The notes under the pieces are model-generated. The model saw nothing but the letters and a program-made list of their open reading frames with translations, searched no databases and had not been told where the DNA came from. A stretch of 64,000 nt of DNA from Amblyomma americanum. Taxonomy: Eukaryota; Arthropoda; Arachnida; Ixodida; Ixodidae. Below are positions 10,691 through 24,240 of this stretch, in pieces. How positions within the stretch are numbered: position 1 is the first letter of the stretch; every line of letters begins with the position of its first letter. Made by a program: the position numbers and the translations under genes. The stretch covers positions 806,001 to 870,000 of the forward strand of contig NW_027526500.1 in the NCBI RefSeq assembly GCF_052857255.1, read 5' to 3'.

Positions 10691-13600
10691 TGTAAAACCG
10701 ATGTGTTCAGATTTAGCTCGTTTCGGTCTAAAACAGCTTGTTTCGTTGCATTAAGCACGAATACATGCTTTTCGCGCAGTTATAAGAGAAAAAGTTTTGA
10801 CGAGTATCACGTGGAACACTTGTAATACCGATGTGTTGTGATTTGTCTCGTTTCGGTCTAAAACAGCTTGTTTCGTTGTATTAAGCAAGAATACATGCTT
10901 TTCGCGCAGTTATAAGAGAAAAAGTTTTGACGCGTATCAGAGGAACACTTGTAAAACCGATGTGTTCAGATTTAACTCTTTTCGGACTAAAACAGCTTGT
11001 TTCGTTGTATTAAGCACGAATACATGCTTTTCGCGCAGTTATAAGGGAAAAAGTTTTGACGCGTATCACATGGACACTTGGAAAACCGATGTGTTTAGAT
11101 TTAGCTCGTTTTGGTCTAAAACAGCTTGTTTCGCTGTATTAAGCACGAATACATGCTTTTCGCGCAGTTATAAGAGAAAAAGTTTAGACGCGTATCAGAG
11201 GAACAATTGTAAAACCGATGTGTTGTGATTTAGCTCGTTTCGGTCTAAAACAGCTTGTTTCGCTGTATTAAGCAGAACTACATGCTTTTCGCGCAGTGAT
11301 AAGAGAAAAAGCTTTAAAGGCGTGTCACAGAGACACTTGTAAAACCGATGTGTTCAGATTTACCTCGTTTCGGTCTAAAACAGCTTGTTTCGTTGGACTA
11401 AGCACGAATACATGCTTTTCGCGCAGCTATAAGAGAAAAAAAGAGTTGATGCGTATCAGATTAACACTTGTAAAACCGATGTGTTGTGATTTAGCTCGTT
11501 TCGGTCTAAAACAGCTTGTTTCGCTGTATTAAGCAAGAATACATGCTTTTCGCGCAGTTATAAGAGAAAAAAATTTGACGCGTATCAGAGGAACACTTGT
11601 AAAACCGATGTGTTGTGATTTAGCTCGTTTTAGTCTAAAACAGCTTGTTTCGCTGTATTAAGCAAGAATACATGCTTTTCGCGCAGTTATAAGAGAAAAA
11701 GTTTTGACGAGTATCACGTGGAACACTCGTAATACCGATGTGTTGTGATTTAGCTCGTTTCGGTTTAAAACAGCTTGTTTCGCTGTATTAAGCAAGAATA
11801 CATGCTTTTCGCGCAGTTATAAGAGAAAAAGTTTTGACGCGTATCAGAGGAACACTTGTAAAACCGATGTGTTCAGATTTAGCTCGTTTCGGTCTAAAAC
11901 AGCTTGTTTCGTTGTATTAAGCACGAATACATGCTTTTCGCGCAGTTATAACAGAAAAAGTTTTGACGAGTATCACGTGGAACACTTGTAATACCGATGT
12001 GTTGTGATTTAGCTCGTTTCGGTCTAAAACAGCTTGTTTCGCTGTATTAAGCAAGAATACATACTTTTCGTGCAGTTATAAGAGAAAAAGTTTTGAAGAG
12101 TATCACGTGGAACACTTGTAGTACCGATGTGTTGTGATTTAGCTCGTTTCGGTCTAAAACAACTTGATTCGCTGTATTAAGAAAGAATACATGCTTTTCG
12201 CGCAGTTATAAGAGAAAAAGTTTTGACGCGTATCAGAGGAACACTTGTAAAACCGATGTGTTCAGATTTAGCTCGTTTCGGTCTGAAACAGCTTGTTTTG
12301 TTGTATTAAGCACGAATACATGCTTTTCGCGCAGTTATAGAAGAAAAAGTTTTGACGCGTATCAGAGGAACACTTGTAAAACCGATGTGTTGTGATTTAG
12401 CTCGTTTAGGTCTAAAACAGCTTGTTTCGTTGTATTAAGCAAGAATACATGCTTTTCGCGCAGTTATAAGAGAAAAAGTTTTGACGCGTATTAGAGGAAC
12501 ACTTGTAAAACCTTTGTGTTATGATTTAGCTCGTTTCGGTCTAAAACAGCTTGTTTCGCTGTATTAAGCAAGAATACATGCTTTTCGCGCAGTTATAAGA
12601 GAAAAAGTTTTGACGCGTGTCACAGGGACACTTGTAAAACCGATGTGTTCAGATTTAGCTCGTTTCGGTCTAAAACAGCTTGTTTCGTTGTATTAAGCAC
12701 GAATACATGCTTTTTGCGCAGTTATAGCAGAAAAAGTTTTGACGCCTATTAGAGAGACACTTGTAAAACCGATGTGTTATGATTTAGCTCGTTTCGGTCT
12801 AAAACAGCTTGTTTCGTTGTATTAAGCAAGAATACATGCTTTTCGCGCAGTTATAAGAGAGAAAGTTTTGACGAGTATCACGTGGATACTTGTAAAACCG
12901 ATGTGTTCAGATTTAGCTCGTTTTGGTCTAAAACAGCTTGTTTCGTTGTATTAAGCAAGAATACATGCTTTACGCGCAGTTATAGAAGAAAAAGTTTTGA
13001 CGCGTATCAGAGAGACACTTGTAAAACCGATGTGTTGTGAATTAGCTCGTTTCGGTCTAAAACAGCTTGTTTCGTTGTATTAAGCAAGAATACATGCTTT
13101 TCGCGCAGTTATAAGAGAAAAAGTTTTGACGAGTATTACGTGGAACACTTGTAATACCGATGTGTTGTGATTTAGCTCGTTTCGGTCTAAAACAGCTTGT
13201 TTCGTTGTATTAAGCACGAATACATGCTTTTCGCGCAGTTATAAGAGAAAACGTTTTGACGAGTATCACGTGGAACACTTGTAATACCGATGTGTTGTGA
13301 TTTACCTCGTTTCGGTCTAAAACAGCTTGTTTCGCTGTATTAAGCAAGAATACATGCTTTTCGCGCAGTTATAAGAGAAAAAGTTTTGACGCGTGTCACA
13401 GGGACACTTGTAAAACCGATGTGTTCAGATTTAGCTCGTTTCGGTCTAAAACAGCTTGTTTCGTTGTATTAAGCACGAATACATGCTTTTCGCGCAGTTA
13501 TAAGAGAAAAAGTTTAGACGCGTATCAGAGGAACAATTGTAAAACCGATGTGTTGTGATTTAGCTCGTTTCGGTCTAAAACAGCTTGTTTCGCTGTATTA

Positions 13601-14250
13601 AGCAGAAATACATGCTTTTCGCGCAGTGATAAGAGAAAAAGCTTTAAAGGCGTGTCACAGGGACACTTGTAAAACCGATGTGTTCAGATTTACCTCGTTT
13701 CGGTCTAAAACAGCTTGTTTCGTTGGACTAAGCACGAATACATGCTTTTCGCGCAGCTATAAGAGAAAAAAGAGTTGACGCGTATCAGATTAACACTTGT
13801 AAAACCGATGTGTTGTGATTTAGCTCGTTTCGGTCTAAAACAGCTTGTTTCGCTGTATTAAGCAAGAATACATGCTTTTCGCGCAGTTATAAGAGAAAAA
13901 AATTTGACGCGTATCAGAGGAACACTTGTAAAACCGATGTGTTCAGATTTAGCTCGTTTCGGTCTAAAACAGCTTGTTTCGTTGTATTAAGCAAGAATAC
14001 ATGCTTTTCGCGCAGTTATAAGAGAAAAAGTTTTGACGCGTATTAGAGAGACACTTGTAAAACCGATGTGTTGTGATTTAGCTCGTTTCGGTCTAAAACA
14101 GCTTGTTTCGTTGTATTAAGCAAGAATACATGCTTTTCGCGCAGTTAAAAGAGAAAAAGTTTTGACGAGTATCACGTGGTTACTTGTAAAACCGATGTGT
14201 TCAGATTTAGCTCGTTTCGGTCAAAAACAGCTTGTTTCGTTGTATTAAGC
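10690..14250 (+). repeat. Second copy of HOR block A, single 15-mer, cassette lost
   Basis: This segment follows 2,540-8,030 at an initial offset of 8,152 bp, with markers at 11,309 and 13,639. Two differences are whole-unit events. The 15-monomer series that is doubled at 4.2-8.0 kb is present once here. At about 14,250 the sequence goes directly from the GGTCAAAAACAG monomer to the TATAAGGGAAAAAG monomer, skipping the equivalent of 8,029-8,549. That is 520 bp, or three monomers plus the 133-bp cassette unit. The cassette was therefore deleted here, or not yet gained. The neighbouring context makes deletion more likely. Confidence 0.85.
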
Positions 14251-15696
14251 ACGAATACATGCTTTTCGCGCAGTTATAAGGGAAAAAGTTTTGACGCGTA
14301 TCACATGGACACTTGGAAAACCGATGTGTTCAGATTTAGCTCGTTTTGGTCTAAAACAGCTTGTTTCGTTGTATTAAGCACGAATACATGCTTTTCGCGC
14401 AGTTATAAGAGAAAACGTTTTGACGCGTATCAGAGGAACACTTGTAAAACCGATGTGTTGTGATTTAGCTCCTTTCGGTCTAAAACAGCTTGTTTCGCTG
14501 TATTAAGCACGAATACATGCTTTTCGCGCAGTTATAAGAGAAAAAGTTTAGACGCGTATCAGAGGAACAATTGTAAAACCGATGTGTTGTGATTTAGCTC
14601 GTTTCGGTCTAAAACAGCTTGTTTCGCTGTATTAAGCAGAAATACATGCTTTTCGCGCAGTGATAAGAGAAAAAGCTTTAAAGGCGTGTCACAGGGACAC
14701 TTGTAAAACCGATGTGTTCAGATTTACCTCGTTTCGGTCTAAAACAGCTTGTTTCGTTGGACTAAGCACGAATACATGCTTTTCGCGCAGCTATAAGAGA
14801 AAAAAGAGTTGACGCGTATCAGATTAACACTTGTAAAACCGATGTGTTGTGATTTAGCTCGTTTCGGTCTAAAACAGCTTGTTTCGCTGTATTAAGCAAG
14901 AATACATGCTTTTCGCGCAGTTATAAGAGAAAAAAATTTGACGCGTATCAGAGGAACACTTGTAAAACCGATGTGTTCAGATTTAGCTCGTTTCGGTCTA
15001 AAACAGCTTGTTTCGTTGTATTAAGCAAGAATACATGCTTTTCGCGCAGTTATAACAGAAAAAGTTTTGACGCGTATTAGAGAGACACTTGTAAAACCGA
15101 TGTGTTGTGATTTAGCTCGTTTCGGTCTAAAACAGCTTGTTTCGTTGTATTAAGCAAGAATACAAGCTTTTCGCGCAGTTATAAAAGAAAAAGTTTTGAC
15201 GCTAATCAGAGGAACACTTGTAAAACCGATGTGTTGTATTTAGCTCATTTCGGTCTAAAACAGCTTGTTTCGCTGTATTAAGCAAGAATACATGCTTTTC
15301 GCGCAGTTATAAGAGAAAAAGTTTTGACGCGTATCAGAGGAACACTTGTAAAACCGATGTGTTGTGATTTAGCTCGTTTCGATCTAAAACAGCTTGTTTC
15401 GCTGTATTAAGCAAGAATACATGCTTTTCGCGCAGTTATAAAAGAAAAAGTTTTGACGCTAATCAGAGGAACACTTGTAAAACCGATGTGTTGTATTTAG
15501 CTCATTTCGGTCTAAAACAGCTTGTTTCGCTGTATTAAGCAAGAATACATGCTTTTCGCGCAGTTATAAGAGAAAAAGTTTTGACGCGTATCAGAGGAAC
15601 ACTTGTAAAACCGATGTGTTGTGATTTAGCTCGTTTCGATCTAAAACAGCTTGTTTCGCTGTATTAAGCAAGAATACATGCTTTTCGCGCAGTTAT
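14250..15696 (+). repeat. Copy of post-cassette block with dimer duplication
   Basis: This matches 8,560-9,700 but lacks one 130-bp monomer near 15,180. It carries an extra two-monomer repeat: the unit with TTATAAAAGAAAAAG, GACGCTAATC and GTTGTATTTAG recurs 257 bp later (TATAAAAG near 15,180 and 15,437), each time followed by a TTTCGATCTAAAAC unit. The same dimer duplication at 25.25 and 25.51 kb shows that 14.3-16.5 kb and 24.4-26.6 kb are copies of one longer block. Their markers, 14,673 and 24,740, are 10,067 bp apart. Confidence 0.85.
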
Positions 15697-18600
15697 AAGA
15701 GAAAAAGTTTTGACGCGTATCAGAGAGACACTTGTAAAACCGATGTGTTGTGATTTAGCTCGTTTCGGTCTAAAACAGCTTGTTTCGTTGTATTAAGCAA
15801 GAATACATGCTTTTCGCGCAGTTATAAGTGAAAAAGTTTTGAGTATTACGTGGATACTTGTAAAACCGAAGTGTTCAGATTTAGCTCGTTTCGGTCTAAA
15901 ACAGCTTGTTTCGTTGTATTAAGCACGAATACATGCTTTTCGCGCAGTTATAAGAGAAAACGTTTTGACGAGTATCACGTGGAACACTTGTAATACCGAT
16001 GTGTTGTGATTTAGCTCGTTTCGGTCTAAAGCAGCTTGTTTCGCTGTATTAAGCAAGAATACATGCTTTTCGCGCAGTTATAAGAGAAAAAGTTTTGACG
16101 CGTATCAGAGGAACACTTGTAAAACCGATGTGTTGTGATTTAGCTCATTTCGGTCTAAAACAGCTTGTTTCGTTGTATTAAGCAAGAATACATGCTTTTC
16201 GCGCAGTTATAAGAGAAAAAGTTTTGACGCGTGTCACAGGGACACTTGTAAAACCGATGTGTTCAGATTTAGCTCGTTTCGGTCTAAAACAGCTTGTTTC
16301 GTTGCATTAAGCACGAATACATGCTTTTCGCGCAGTTATAAGAGAAAAAGTTTTGACGAGTATCACGTGGAACACTTGTAATACCGATGTGTTGTGATTT
16401 GGCTCGTTTCGGTCTAAAACAGCTTGTTTCGTTGTATTAAGCAAGAATACATGCTTTTCGCGCAGTTATAAGAGAAAAAGTTTTGACGCGTATCAGAGGA
16501 ACACTTGTAAAACCGATGTGTTCAGATTTAACTCTTTTCGGACTAAAACAGCTTGTTTCGTTGTATTAAGCACGAATACATGCTTTTCGCGCAGTTATAA
16601 GGGAAAAAGTTTTGACGCGTATCACATGGACACTTGGAAAACCGATGTGTTCAGATTTAGCTCGTTTTGGTCTAAAACAGCTTGTTTCGTTGTATTAAGC
16701 ACGAATACATGCTTTTCGTGCAGTTATAAGAGAAAAAGTTTTGACGCGTATCAGAGGAACACTTGTAAAACCGATGTGTTGTGATTTAGCTCGTTTCGGT
16801 CTAAAACAGCTTGTTTCGCTGTATTAAGCAGAAATACATGCTTTTCGCGCAGTGATAAGAGAAAAAGCTTTAAAGGCGTGTCACAGGGACACTTGTAAAA
16901 CCGATGTGTTCAGATTTACCTCGTTTCGGTCTAAAACAACTTGTTTCGCTGTATTAAGCAAGAATACATGCTTTTCGCGCAGTTATAAGAGAAAAAAATT
17001 TGACGCGTATCAGAGGATCACTTGTAAAACCGATGTGTTGTGATTTAGCTCGTTTTAGTCTAAAACAGCTTGTTTCGTTGTATTAAGCAAGAATACATGC
17101 TTTTCGCGCAGTTATAAGAGAAAAAGTTTTGACGCGTATTAGAGAAACACTTGTAAAACCGATGTGTTGTGATTTAGCTCTTTTCGGTCTAAAACAGCTT
17201 GTTTCGTTGTATTAGGCAAGAATACATGCTTTTCGCGCAGTTATAAGAGAAAAAGTTTTGACGAGTATCACGTGGATACTTGTAAAACCGATGTGTTCAG
17301 ATTTAACTCGTTTCGGTCTAAAACAGCTTGTTTCGTTGTATTAAGCACGAATACATGCTTTTCGCGCAGTTATAACAGAAAAAGTTTTGACGAGTATCAC
17401 GTGGAACACTTGTAATACCGATGTGTTGTGATTTAGCTCGTTTCGGTCTAAAACAGCTTGTTTCGTTGTATTAAGCACGAATACATGCTTTACGCGCAGT
17501 TATAGAAGAAAAAGTTTTGACGCGTATCAGAGACACTTGTAAAACCGATGTGTTATGATTTAGCTCGATTCGGTCTAAAACAGCTTGTTTCGTTGTATTA
17601 AGCAAGAATACATGCTTTTCGCGCAGTTATAAGAGAGAAAGTTTTGACGAGTATCACGTGGATACTTGTAAAACTGATGCGTTCAGATTTAGCTCGTTTT
17701 GGTCTAAAACAGCTTGTTTCGTTGTATTAAGCAAGAATACATGCTTTACGCGCAGTTATAGAAGAAAAAGTTTTGACGCGTATCAGAGAGACACTTGTAA
17801 AACCGATGTGTTGTGATTTAGCTCGTTTCGGTCTAAAACAGCTTGTTTCGTTGTATTAAGCAAGAATACATGCTTTTCGCGCAGTTATAAGTGAAAACGT
17901 TTTGAGTATTACGTGGATACTTGTAAAACCGAAGTGTTCAGATTTAGCTCGTTTCGGTCTAAAACAGCTTGTTTCGTTGTATTAAGCACGAATACATGCT
18001 TTTCGCGCAGTTATAAGAGAAAACGTTTTGACGAGTATCACGTGGAACACTTGTAATACCGATGTGTTGTGATTTAGCTCGTTTCGGTCTAAAGCAGCTT
18101 GTTTCGCTGTATTAAGCAAGAATACATGCTTTTCGCGCAGTTATAAGAGAAAAAGTTTTGACGCGTATCAGAGGAACACTTGTAAAACCGATGTGTTGTG
18201 ATTTAGCTCATTTCGGTCTAAAACAGCTTGTTTCGTTGTATTAAGCAAGAATACATGCTTTTCGCGCAGTTATAAGAGAAAAAGTTTTGACGCGTGTCAC
18301 AGGGACACTTGTAAAACCGATGTGTTCAGATTTAGCTCGTTTCGGTCTAAAACAGCTTGTTTCGTTGCATTAAGCACGAATACATGCTTTTCGCGCAGTT
18401 ATAAGAGAAAAAGTTTTGACGAGTATCACGTGGAACACTTGTAATACCGATGTGTTGTGATTTGGCTCGTTTCGGTCTAAAACAGCTTGTTTCGTTGTAT
18501 TAAGCAAGAATACATGCTTTTCGCGCAGTTATAAGAGAAAAAGTTTTGACGCGTATCAGAGGAACACTTGTAAAACCGATGTGTTCAGATTTAACTCTTT

Positions 18601-19960
18601 TCGGACTAAAACAGCTTGTTTCGTTGTATTAAGCACGAATACATGCTTTTCGCGCAGTTATAAGGGAAAAAGTTTTGACGCGTATCACATGGACACTTGG
18701 AAAACCGATGTGTTCAGATTTAGCTCGTTTTGGTCTAAAACAGCTTGTTTCGTTGTATTAAGCACGAATACATGCTTTTCGTGCAGTTATAAGAGAAAAA
18801 GTTTTGACGCGTATCAGAGGAACACTTGTAAAACCGATGTGTTGTGATTTAGCTCGTTTCGGTCTAAAACAGCTTGTTTCGCTGTATTAAGCAGAAATAC
18901 ATGCTTTTCGCGCAGTGATAAGAGAAAAAGCTTTAAAGGCGTGTCACAGGGACACTTGTAAAACCGATGTGTTCAGATTTACCTCGTTTCGGTCTAAAAC
19001 AACTTGTTTCGCTGTATTAAGCAAGAATACATGCTTTTCGCGCAGTTATAAGAGAAAAAAATTTGACGCGTATCAGAGGATCACTTGTAAAACCGATGTG
19101 TTGTGATTTAGCTCGTTTTAGTCTAAAACAGCTTGTTTCGTTGTATTAAGCAAGAATACATGCTTTTCGCGCAGTTATAAGAGAAAAAGTTTTGACGCGT
19201 ATTAGAGAAACACTTGTAAAACCGATGTGTTGTGATTTAGCTCTTTTCGGTCTAAAACAGCTTGTTTCGTTGTATTAGGCAAGAATACATGCTTTTCGCG
19301 CAGTTATAAGAGAAAAAGTTTTGACGAGTATCACGTGGATACTTGTAAAACCGATGTGTTCAGATTTAACTCGTTTCGGTCTAAAACAGCTTGTTTCGTT
19401 GTATTAAGCACGAATACATGCTTTTCGCGCAGTTATAACAGAAAAAGTTTTGACGAGTATCACGTGGAACACTTGTAATACCGATGTGTTGTGATTTAGC
19501 TCGTTTCGGTCTAAAACAGCTTGTTTCGTTGTATTAAGCACGAATACATGCTTTACGCGCAGTTATAGAAGAAAAAGTTTTGACGCGTATCAGAGACACT
19601 TGTAAAACCGATGTGTTATGATTTAGCTCGATTCGGTCTAAAACAGCTTGTTTCGTTGTATTAAGCAAGAATACATGCTTTTCGCGCAGTTATAAGAGAG
19701 AAAGTTTTGACGAGTATCACGTGGATACTTGTAAAACTGATGCGTTCAGATTTAGCTCGTTTTGGTCTAAAACAGCTTGTTTCGTTGTATTAAGCAAGAA
19801 TACATGCTTTACGCGCAGTTATAGAAGAAAAAGTTTTGACGCGTATCAGAGAGACACTTGTAAAACCGATGTGTTGTGATTTAGCTCGTTTCGGTCTAAA
19901 ACAGCTTGTTTCGTTGTATTAAGCAAGAATACATGCTTTTCGCGCAGTTATAAGTGAAAA
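15696..19960 (+). repeat. 16-monomer tandem duplication, period 2,063 bp
   Basis: The series at about 15.70-17.75 kb repeats at about 17.76-19.82 kb with a 2,063-bp offset, and similarity runs on to about 19.96 kb. Markers are at 16,865 and 18,928, and the TTTAACTCTTTTCGGAC unit appears near 16,530 and 18,593. Private differences are few, such as GTGAAAAAG near 15,830 against GTGAAAACG near 17,893. Outside the overlap the flanks diverge at once (TTTTCGCGC against TTTACGCGC), as expected if unequal crossover inside a monomer produced the pair. No coding content. Confidence 0.88.
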
Positions 19961-21250
19961 AGTTTTGACGCGTATCAGAGGAACACTTGTAAAACCGATG
20001 TGTTGTGATTTAGCTCATTTCGGTCTAAAACAGCTTGTTTCGTTGTATTAAGCAAGAATACATGCTTTTCGCGCAGTTATAAGAGAAAAAGTTTTGACGC
20101 GTGTCACAGGGACACTTGTAAAACCGATGTGTTCAGATTTAGCTCGTTTCGGTCTAAAACAGCTTGTTTCGTTGCATTAAGCACGAATACATGCTTTTCG
20201 CGCAGTTATAAGAGAAAAAGTTTTGACGAGTATCACGTGGAACACTTGTAATACCGATGTGTTGTGATTTGGCTCGTTTCGGTCTAAAACAGCTTGTTTC
20301 GTTGTATTAAGCAAGAATACATGCTTTTGGCGCAGTTATAAGAGAAAAAGTTTTGACGAGTATCACGTGGAACACTTGTAATACCGATGTGTTGTGATTT
20401 GGCTCGTTTCGGTCTAAAACAGCTTGTTTCGTTGTATTAAGCAAGAATACATGCTTTTCGCGCAGTTATAAGAGAAAAAGTTTTGACGCGTATCAGAGGA
20501 ACACTTGTAAAACCGATGTGTTCAGATTTAACTCTTTTCGGACTAAAACAGCTTGTTTCGTTGTATTAAGCACGAATACATGCTTTTCGCGCAGTTATAA
20601 GGGAAAAAGTTTTGACGCGTATCACATGGACACTTGGAAAACCGATGTGTTCAGATTTAGCTCGTTTTGGTCTAAAACAGCTTGTTTCGTTGTATTAAGC
20701 ACGAATACATGCTTTTCGTGCAGTTATAAGAGAAAAAGTTTTGACGCGTATCAGAGGAACACTTGTAAAACCGATGTGTTGTGATTTAGCTCGTTTCGGT
20801 CTAAAACAGCTTGTTTCGCTGTATTAAGCAGAAATACATGCTTTTCGCGCAGTGATAAGAGAAAAAGCTTTAAAGGCGTGTCACAGGGACACTTGTAAAA
20901 CCGATGTGTTCAGATTTACCTCGTTTCGGTCTAAAACAGCTTGTTTTGTTGGACTAAGCACGAATACATGCTTTTCGCGCAGCTATAAGAGAAAAAAGAG
21001 TTGACGCGTATCAGAGGAACACTTGTAAAACCGATGTGTTGTGATTTAGCTCGTTTCGGTCTAAAACAGCTTGTTTCGCTGTATTAAGCAAGAATACATG
21101 CTTTTCGCGCAGTTATAAGAGAAAAAAATTTGACGCGTATCAGAGGAACACTTGTAAAACCGATGTGTTGTGATTTAGCTCGTTTTAGTCTAAAACAGCT
21201 TGTTTCGTTGTATTAAGCAAGAATACATGCTTTTCGCGCAGTTATAAGAG
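19960..21250 (+). repeat. Rearranged satellite segment with 6-monomer step
   Basis: About ten monomers joining the 2,063-bp HOR pair to further copies. It starts with an abrupt switch from the GTGAAAAAG unit straight to a GCGTATCAG unit at about 19,960. It contains two consecutive TTTGGCTCG monomers (20.27 and 20.40 kb) and a marker at 20,865. The next marker is only 776 bp on (21,641), which is six monomers. It also has a one-off TTTTGGCGCAG substitution near 20,327. It is a truncated HOR copy. Confidence 0.8.
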
Positions 21251-24240
21251 AAAAAGTTTTGACGCGTATCAGAGGAACACTTGTAAAACCGATGTGTTCA
21301 GATTTAACTCTTTTCGGACTAAAACAGCTTGTTTCGTTGTATTAAGCACGAATACATGCTTTTCGCGCAGTTATAAGGGAAAAAGTTTTGACGCGTATCA
21401 CATGGACACTTGGAAAACCGATGTGTTCAGATTTAGCTCGTTTTGGTCTAAAACAGCTTGTTTCGTTGTATTAAGCACGAATACATGCTTTTCGTGCAGT
21501 TATAAGAGAAAAAGTTTTGACGCGTATCAGAGGAACACTTGTAAAACCGATGTGTTGTGATTTAGCTCGTTTCGGTCTAAAACAGCTTGTTTCGCTGTAT
21601 TAAGCAGAAATACATGCTTTTCGCGCAGTGATAAGAGAAAAAGCTTTAAAGGCGTGTCACAGGGACACTTGTAAAACCGATGTGTTCAGATTTACCTCGT
21701 TTCGGTCTAAAACAACTTGTTTCGCTGTATTAAGCAAGAATACATGCTTTTCGCGCAGTTATAAGAGAAAAAAATTTGACGCGTATCAGAGGATCACTTG
21801 TAAAACCGATGTGTTGTGATTTAGCTCGTTTTAGTCTAAAACAGCTTGTTTCGTTGTATTAAGCAAGAATACATGCTTTTCGCGCAGTTATAAGAGAAAA
21901 AGTTTTGACGCGTATTAGAGAAACACTTGTAAAACCGATGTGTTGTGATTTAGCTCTTTTCGGTCTAAAACAGCTTGTTTCGTTGTATTAGGCAAGAATA
22001 CATGCTTTTCGCGCAGTTATAAGAGAAAAAGTTTTGACGAGTATCACGTGGATACTTGTAAAACCGATGTGTTCAGATTTAACTCGTTTCGGTCTAAAAC
22101 AGCTTGTTTCGTTGTATTAAGCACGAATACATGCTTTTCGCGCAGTTATAACAGAAAAAGTTTTGACGAGTATCACGTGGAACACTTGTAATACCGATGT
22201 GTTGTGATTTAGCTCGTTTCGGTCTAAAACAGCTTGTTTCGTTGTATTAAGCACGAATACATGCTTTACGCGCAGTTATAGAAGAAAAAGTTTTGACGCG
22301 TATCAGAGACACTTGTAAAACCGATGTGTTATGATTTAGCTCGATTCGGTCTAAAACAGCTTGTTTCGTTGTATTAAGCAAGAATACATGCTTTTCGCGC
22401 AGTTATAAGAGAGAAAGTTTTGACGAGTATCACGTGGATACTTGTAAAACTGATGCGTTCAGATTTAGCTCGTTTTGGTCTAAAACAGCTTGTTTCGTTG
22501 TATTAAGCAAGAATACATGCTTTACGCGCAGTTATAGAAGAAAAAGTTTTGACGCGTATCAGAGAGACACTTGTAAAACCGATGTGTTGTGATTTAGCTC
22601 GTTTCGGTCTAAAACAGCTTGTTTCGTTGTATTAAGCAAGAATACATGCTTTTCGCGCAGTTATAAGTGAAAACGTTTTGAGTATTACGTGGATACTTGT
22701 AAAACCGATGTGTTGTGATTTAGCTCGTTTCGGTCTAAAGCAGCTTGTTTCGCTGTATTAAGCAAGAATACATGCTTTTCGCGCAGTTATAAGAGAAAAA
22801 GTTTTGACGCGTATCAGAGGAACACTTGTAAAACCGATGTGTTGTGATTTAGCTCATTTCGGTCTAAAACAGCTTGTTTCGTTGTATTAAGCAAGAATAC
22901 ATGCTTTTCGCGCAGTTATAAGAGAAAAAGTTTTGACGCGTGTCACAGGGACACTTGTAAAACCGATGTGTTCAGATTTAGCTCGTTTCGGTCTAAAACA
23001 GCTTGTTTCGTTGCATTAAGCACGAATACATGCTTTTCGCGCAGTTATAAGAGAAAAAGTTTTGACGAGTATCACGTGGAACACTTGTAATACCGATGTG
23101 TTGTGATTTGGCTCGTTTCGGTCTAAAACAGCTTGTTTCGTTGTATTAAGCAAGAATACATGCTTTTCGCGCAGTTATAAGAGAAAAAGTTTTGACGAGT
23201 ATCACGTGGAACACTTGTAATACCGATGTGTTGTGATTTGGCTCGTTTCGGTCTAAAACAGCTTGTTTCGTTGTATTAAGCAAGAATACATGCTTTTCGC
23301 GCAGTTATAAGAGAAAAAGTTTTGACGCGTATCAGAGGAACACTTGTAAAACCGATGTGTTCAGATTTAACTCTTTTCGGACTAAAACAGCTTGTTTCGT
23401 TGTATTAAGCACGAATACATGCTTTTCGCGCAGTTATAAGGGAAAAAGTTTTGACGCGTATCACATGGACACTTGGAAAACCGATGTGTTCAGATTTAGC
23501 TCGTTTTGGTCTAAAACAGCTTGTTTCGTTGTATTAAGCACGAATACATGCTTTTCGTGCAGTTATAAGAGAAAAAGTTTTGACGCGTATCAGAGGAACA
23601 CTTGTAAAACCGATGTGTTGTGATTTAGCTCGTTTCGGTCTAAAACAGCTTGTTTCGCTGTATTAAGCAGAAATACATGCTTTTCGCGCAGTGATAAGAG
23701 AAAAAGCTTTAAAGGCGTGTCACAAGGACACTTGTAAAACCGATGTGTTCAGATTTACCTCGTTTCGGTCTAAAACAGCTTGTTTTGTTGGACTAAGCAC
23801 GAATACATGCTTTTCGCGCAGCTATAAGAGAAAAAAGAGTTGACGCGTATCAGAGGAACACTTGTAAAACCGATGTGTTGTGATTTAGCTCGTTTCGGTC
23901 TAAAACAGCTTGTTTCGCTGTATTAAGCAAGAATACATGCTTTTCGCGCAGTTATAAGAGAAAAAAATTTGACGCGTATCAGAGGAACACTTGTAAAACC
24001 GATGTGTTGTGATTTAGCTCGTTTTAGTCTAAAACAGCTTGTTTCGTTGTATTAAGCAAGAATACATGCTTTTCGCGCAGTTATGAGAGAAAAAGTTTTG
24101 ACGCGTATTAGAGAAACACTTGTAAAACCGATGTGTTGTGATTTAGCTCTTTTCGGTCTAAAACAGCTTGTTTCGTTGTATTAAGCAAGAATACATGCTT
24201 TTCGCGCAGTTATAAGAGAAAAAGTTTTGACGAGTATCAC
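21250..24240 (+). repeat. Third and fourth, rearranged, copies of the 16-mer HOR
   Basis: Markers at 21,641 and 23,704 are again 2,063 bp apart. Here one monomer was lost near 22.69 kb (the GAAGTGTTCAG unit present at 15.87 and 17.93 kb is absent). One TTTGGCTCG monomer was doubled (23.10 and 23.23 kb), so the total is unchanged by two compensating events. A TTATGAGAG variant near 24,082 is shared with 27.05 and 38.42 kb. Only monomers are seen. Confidence 0.82.
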
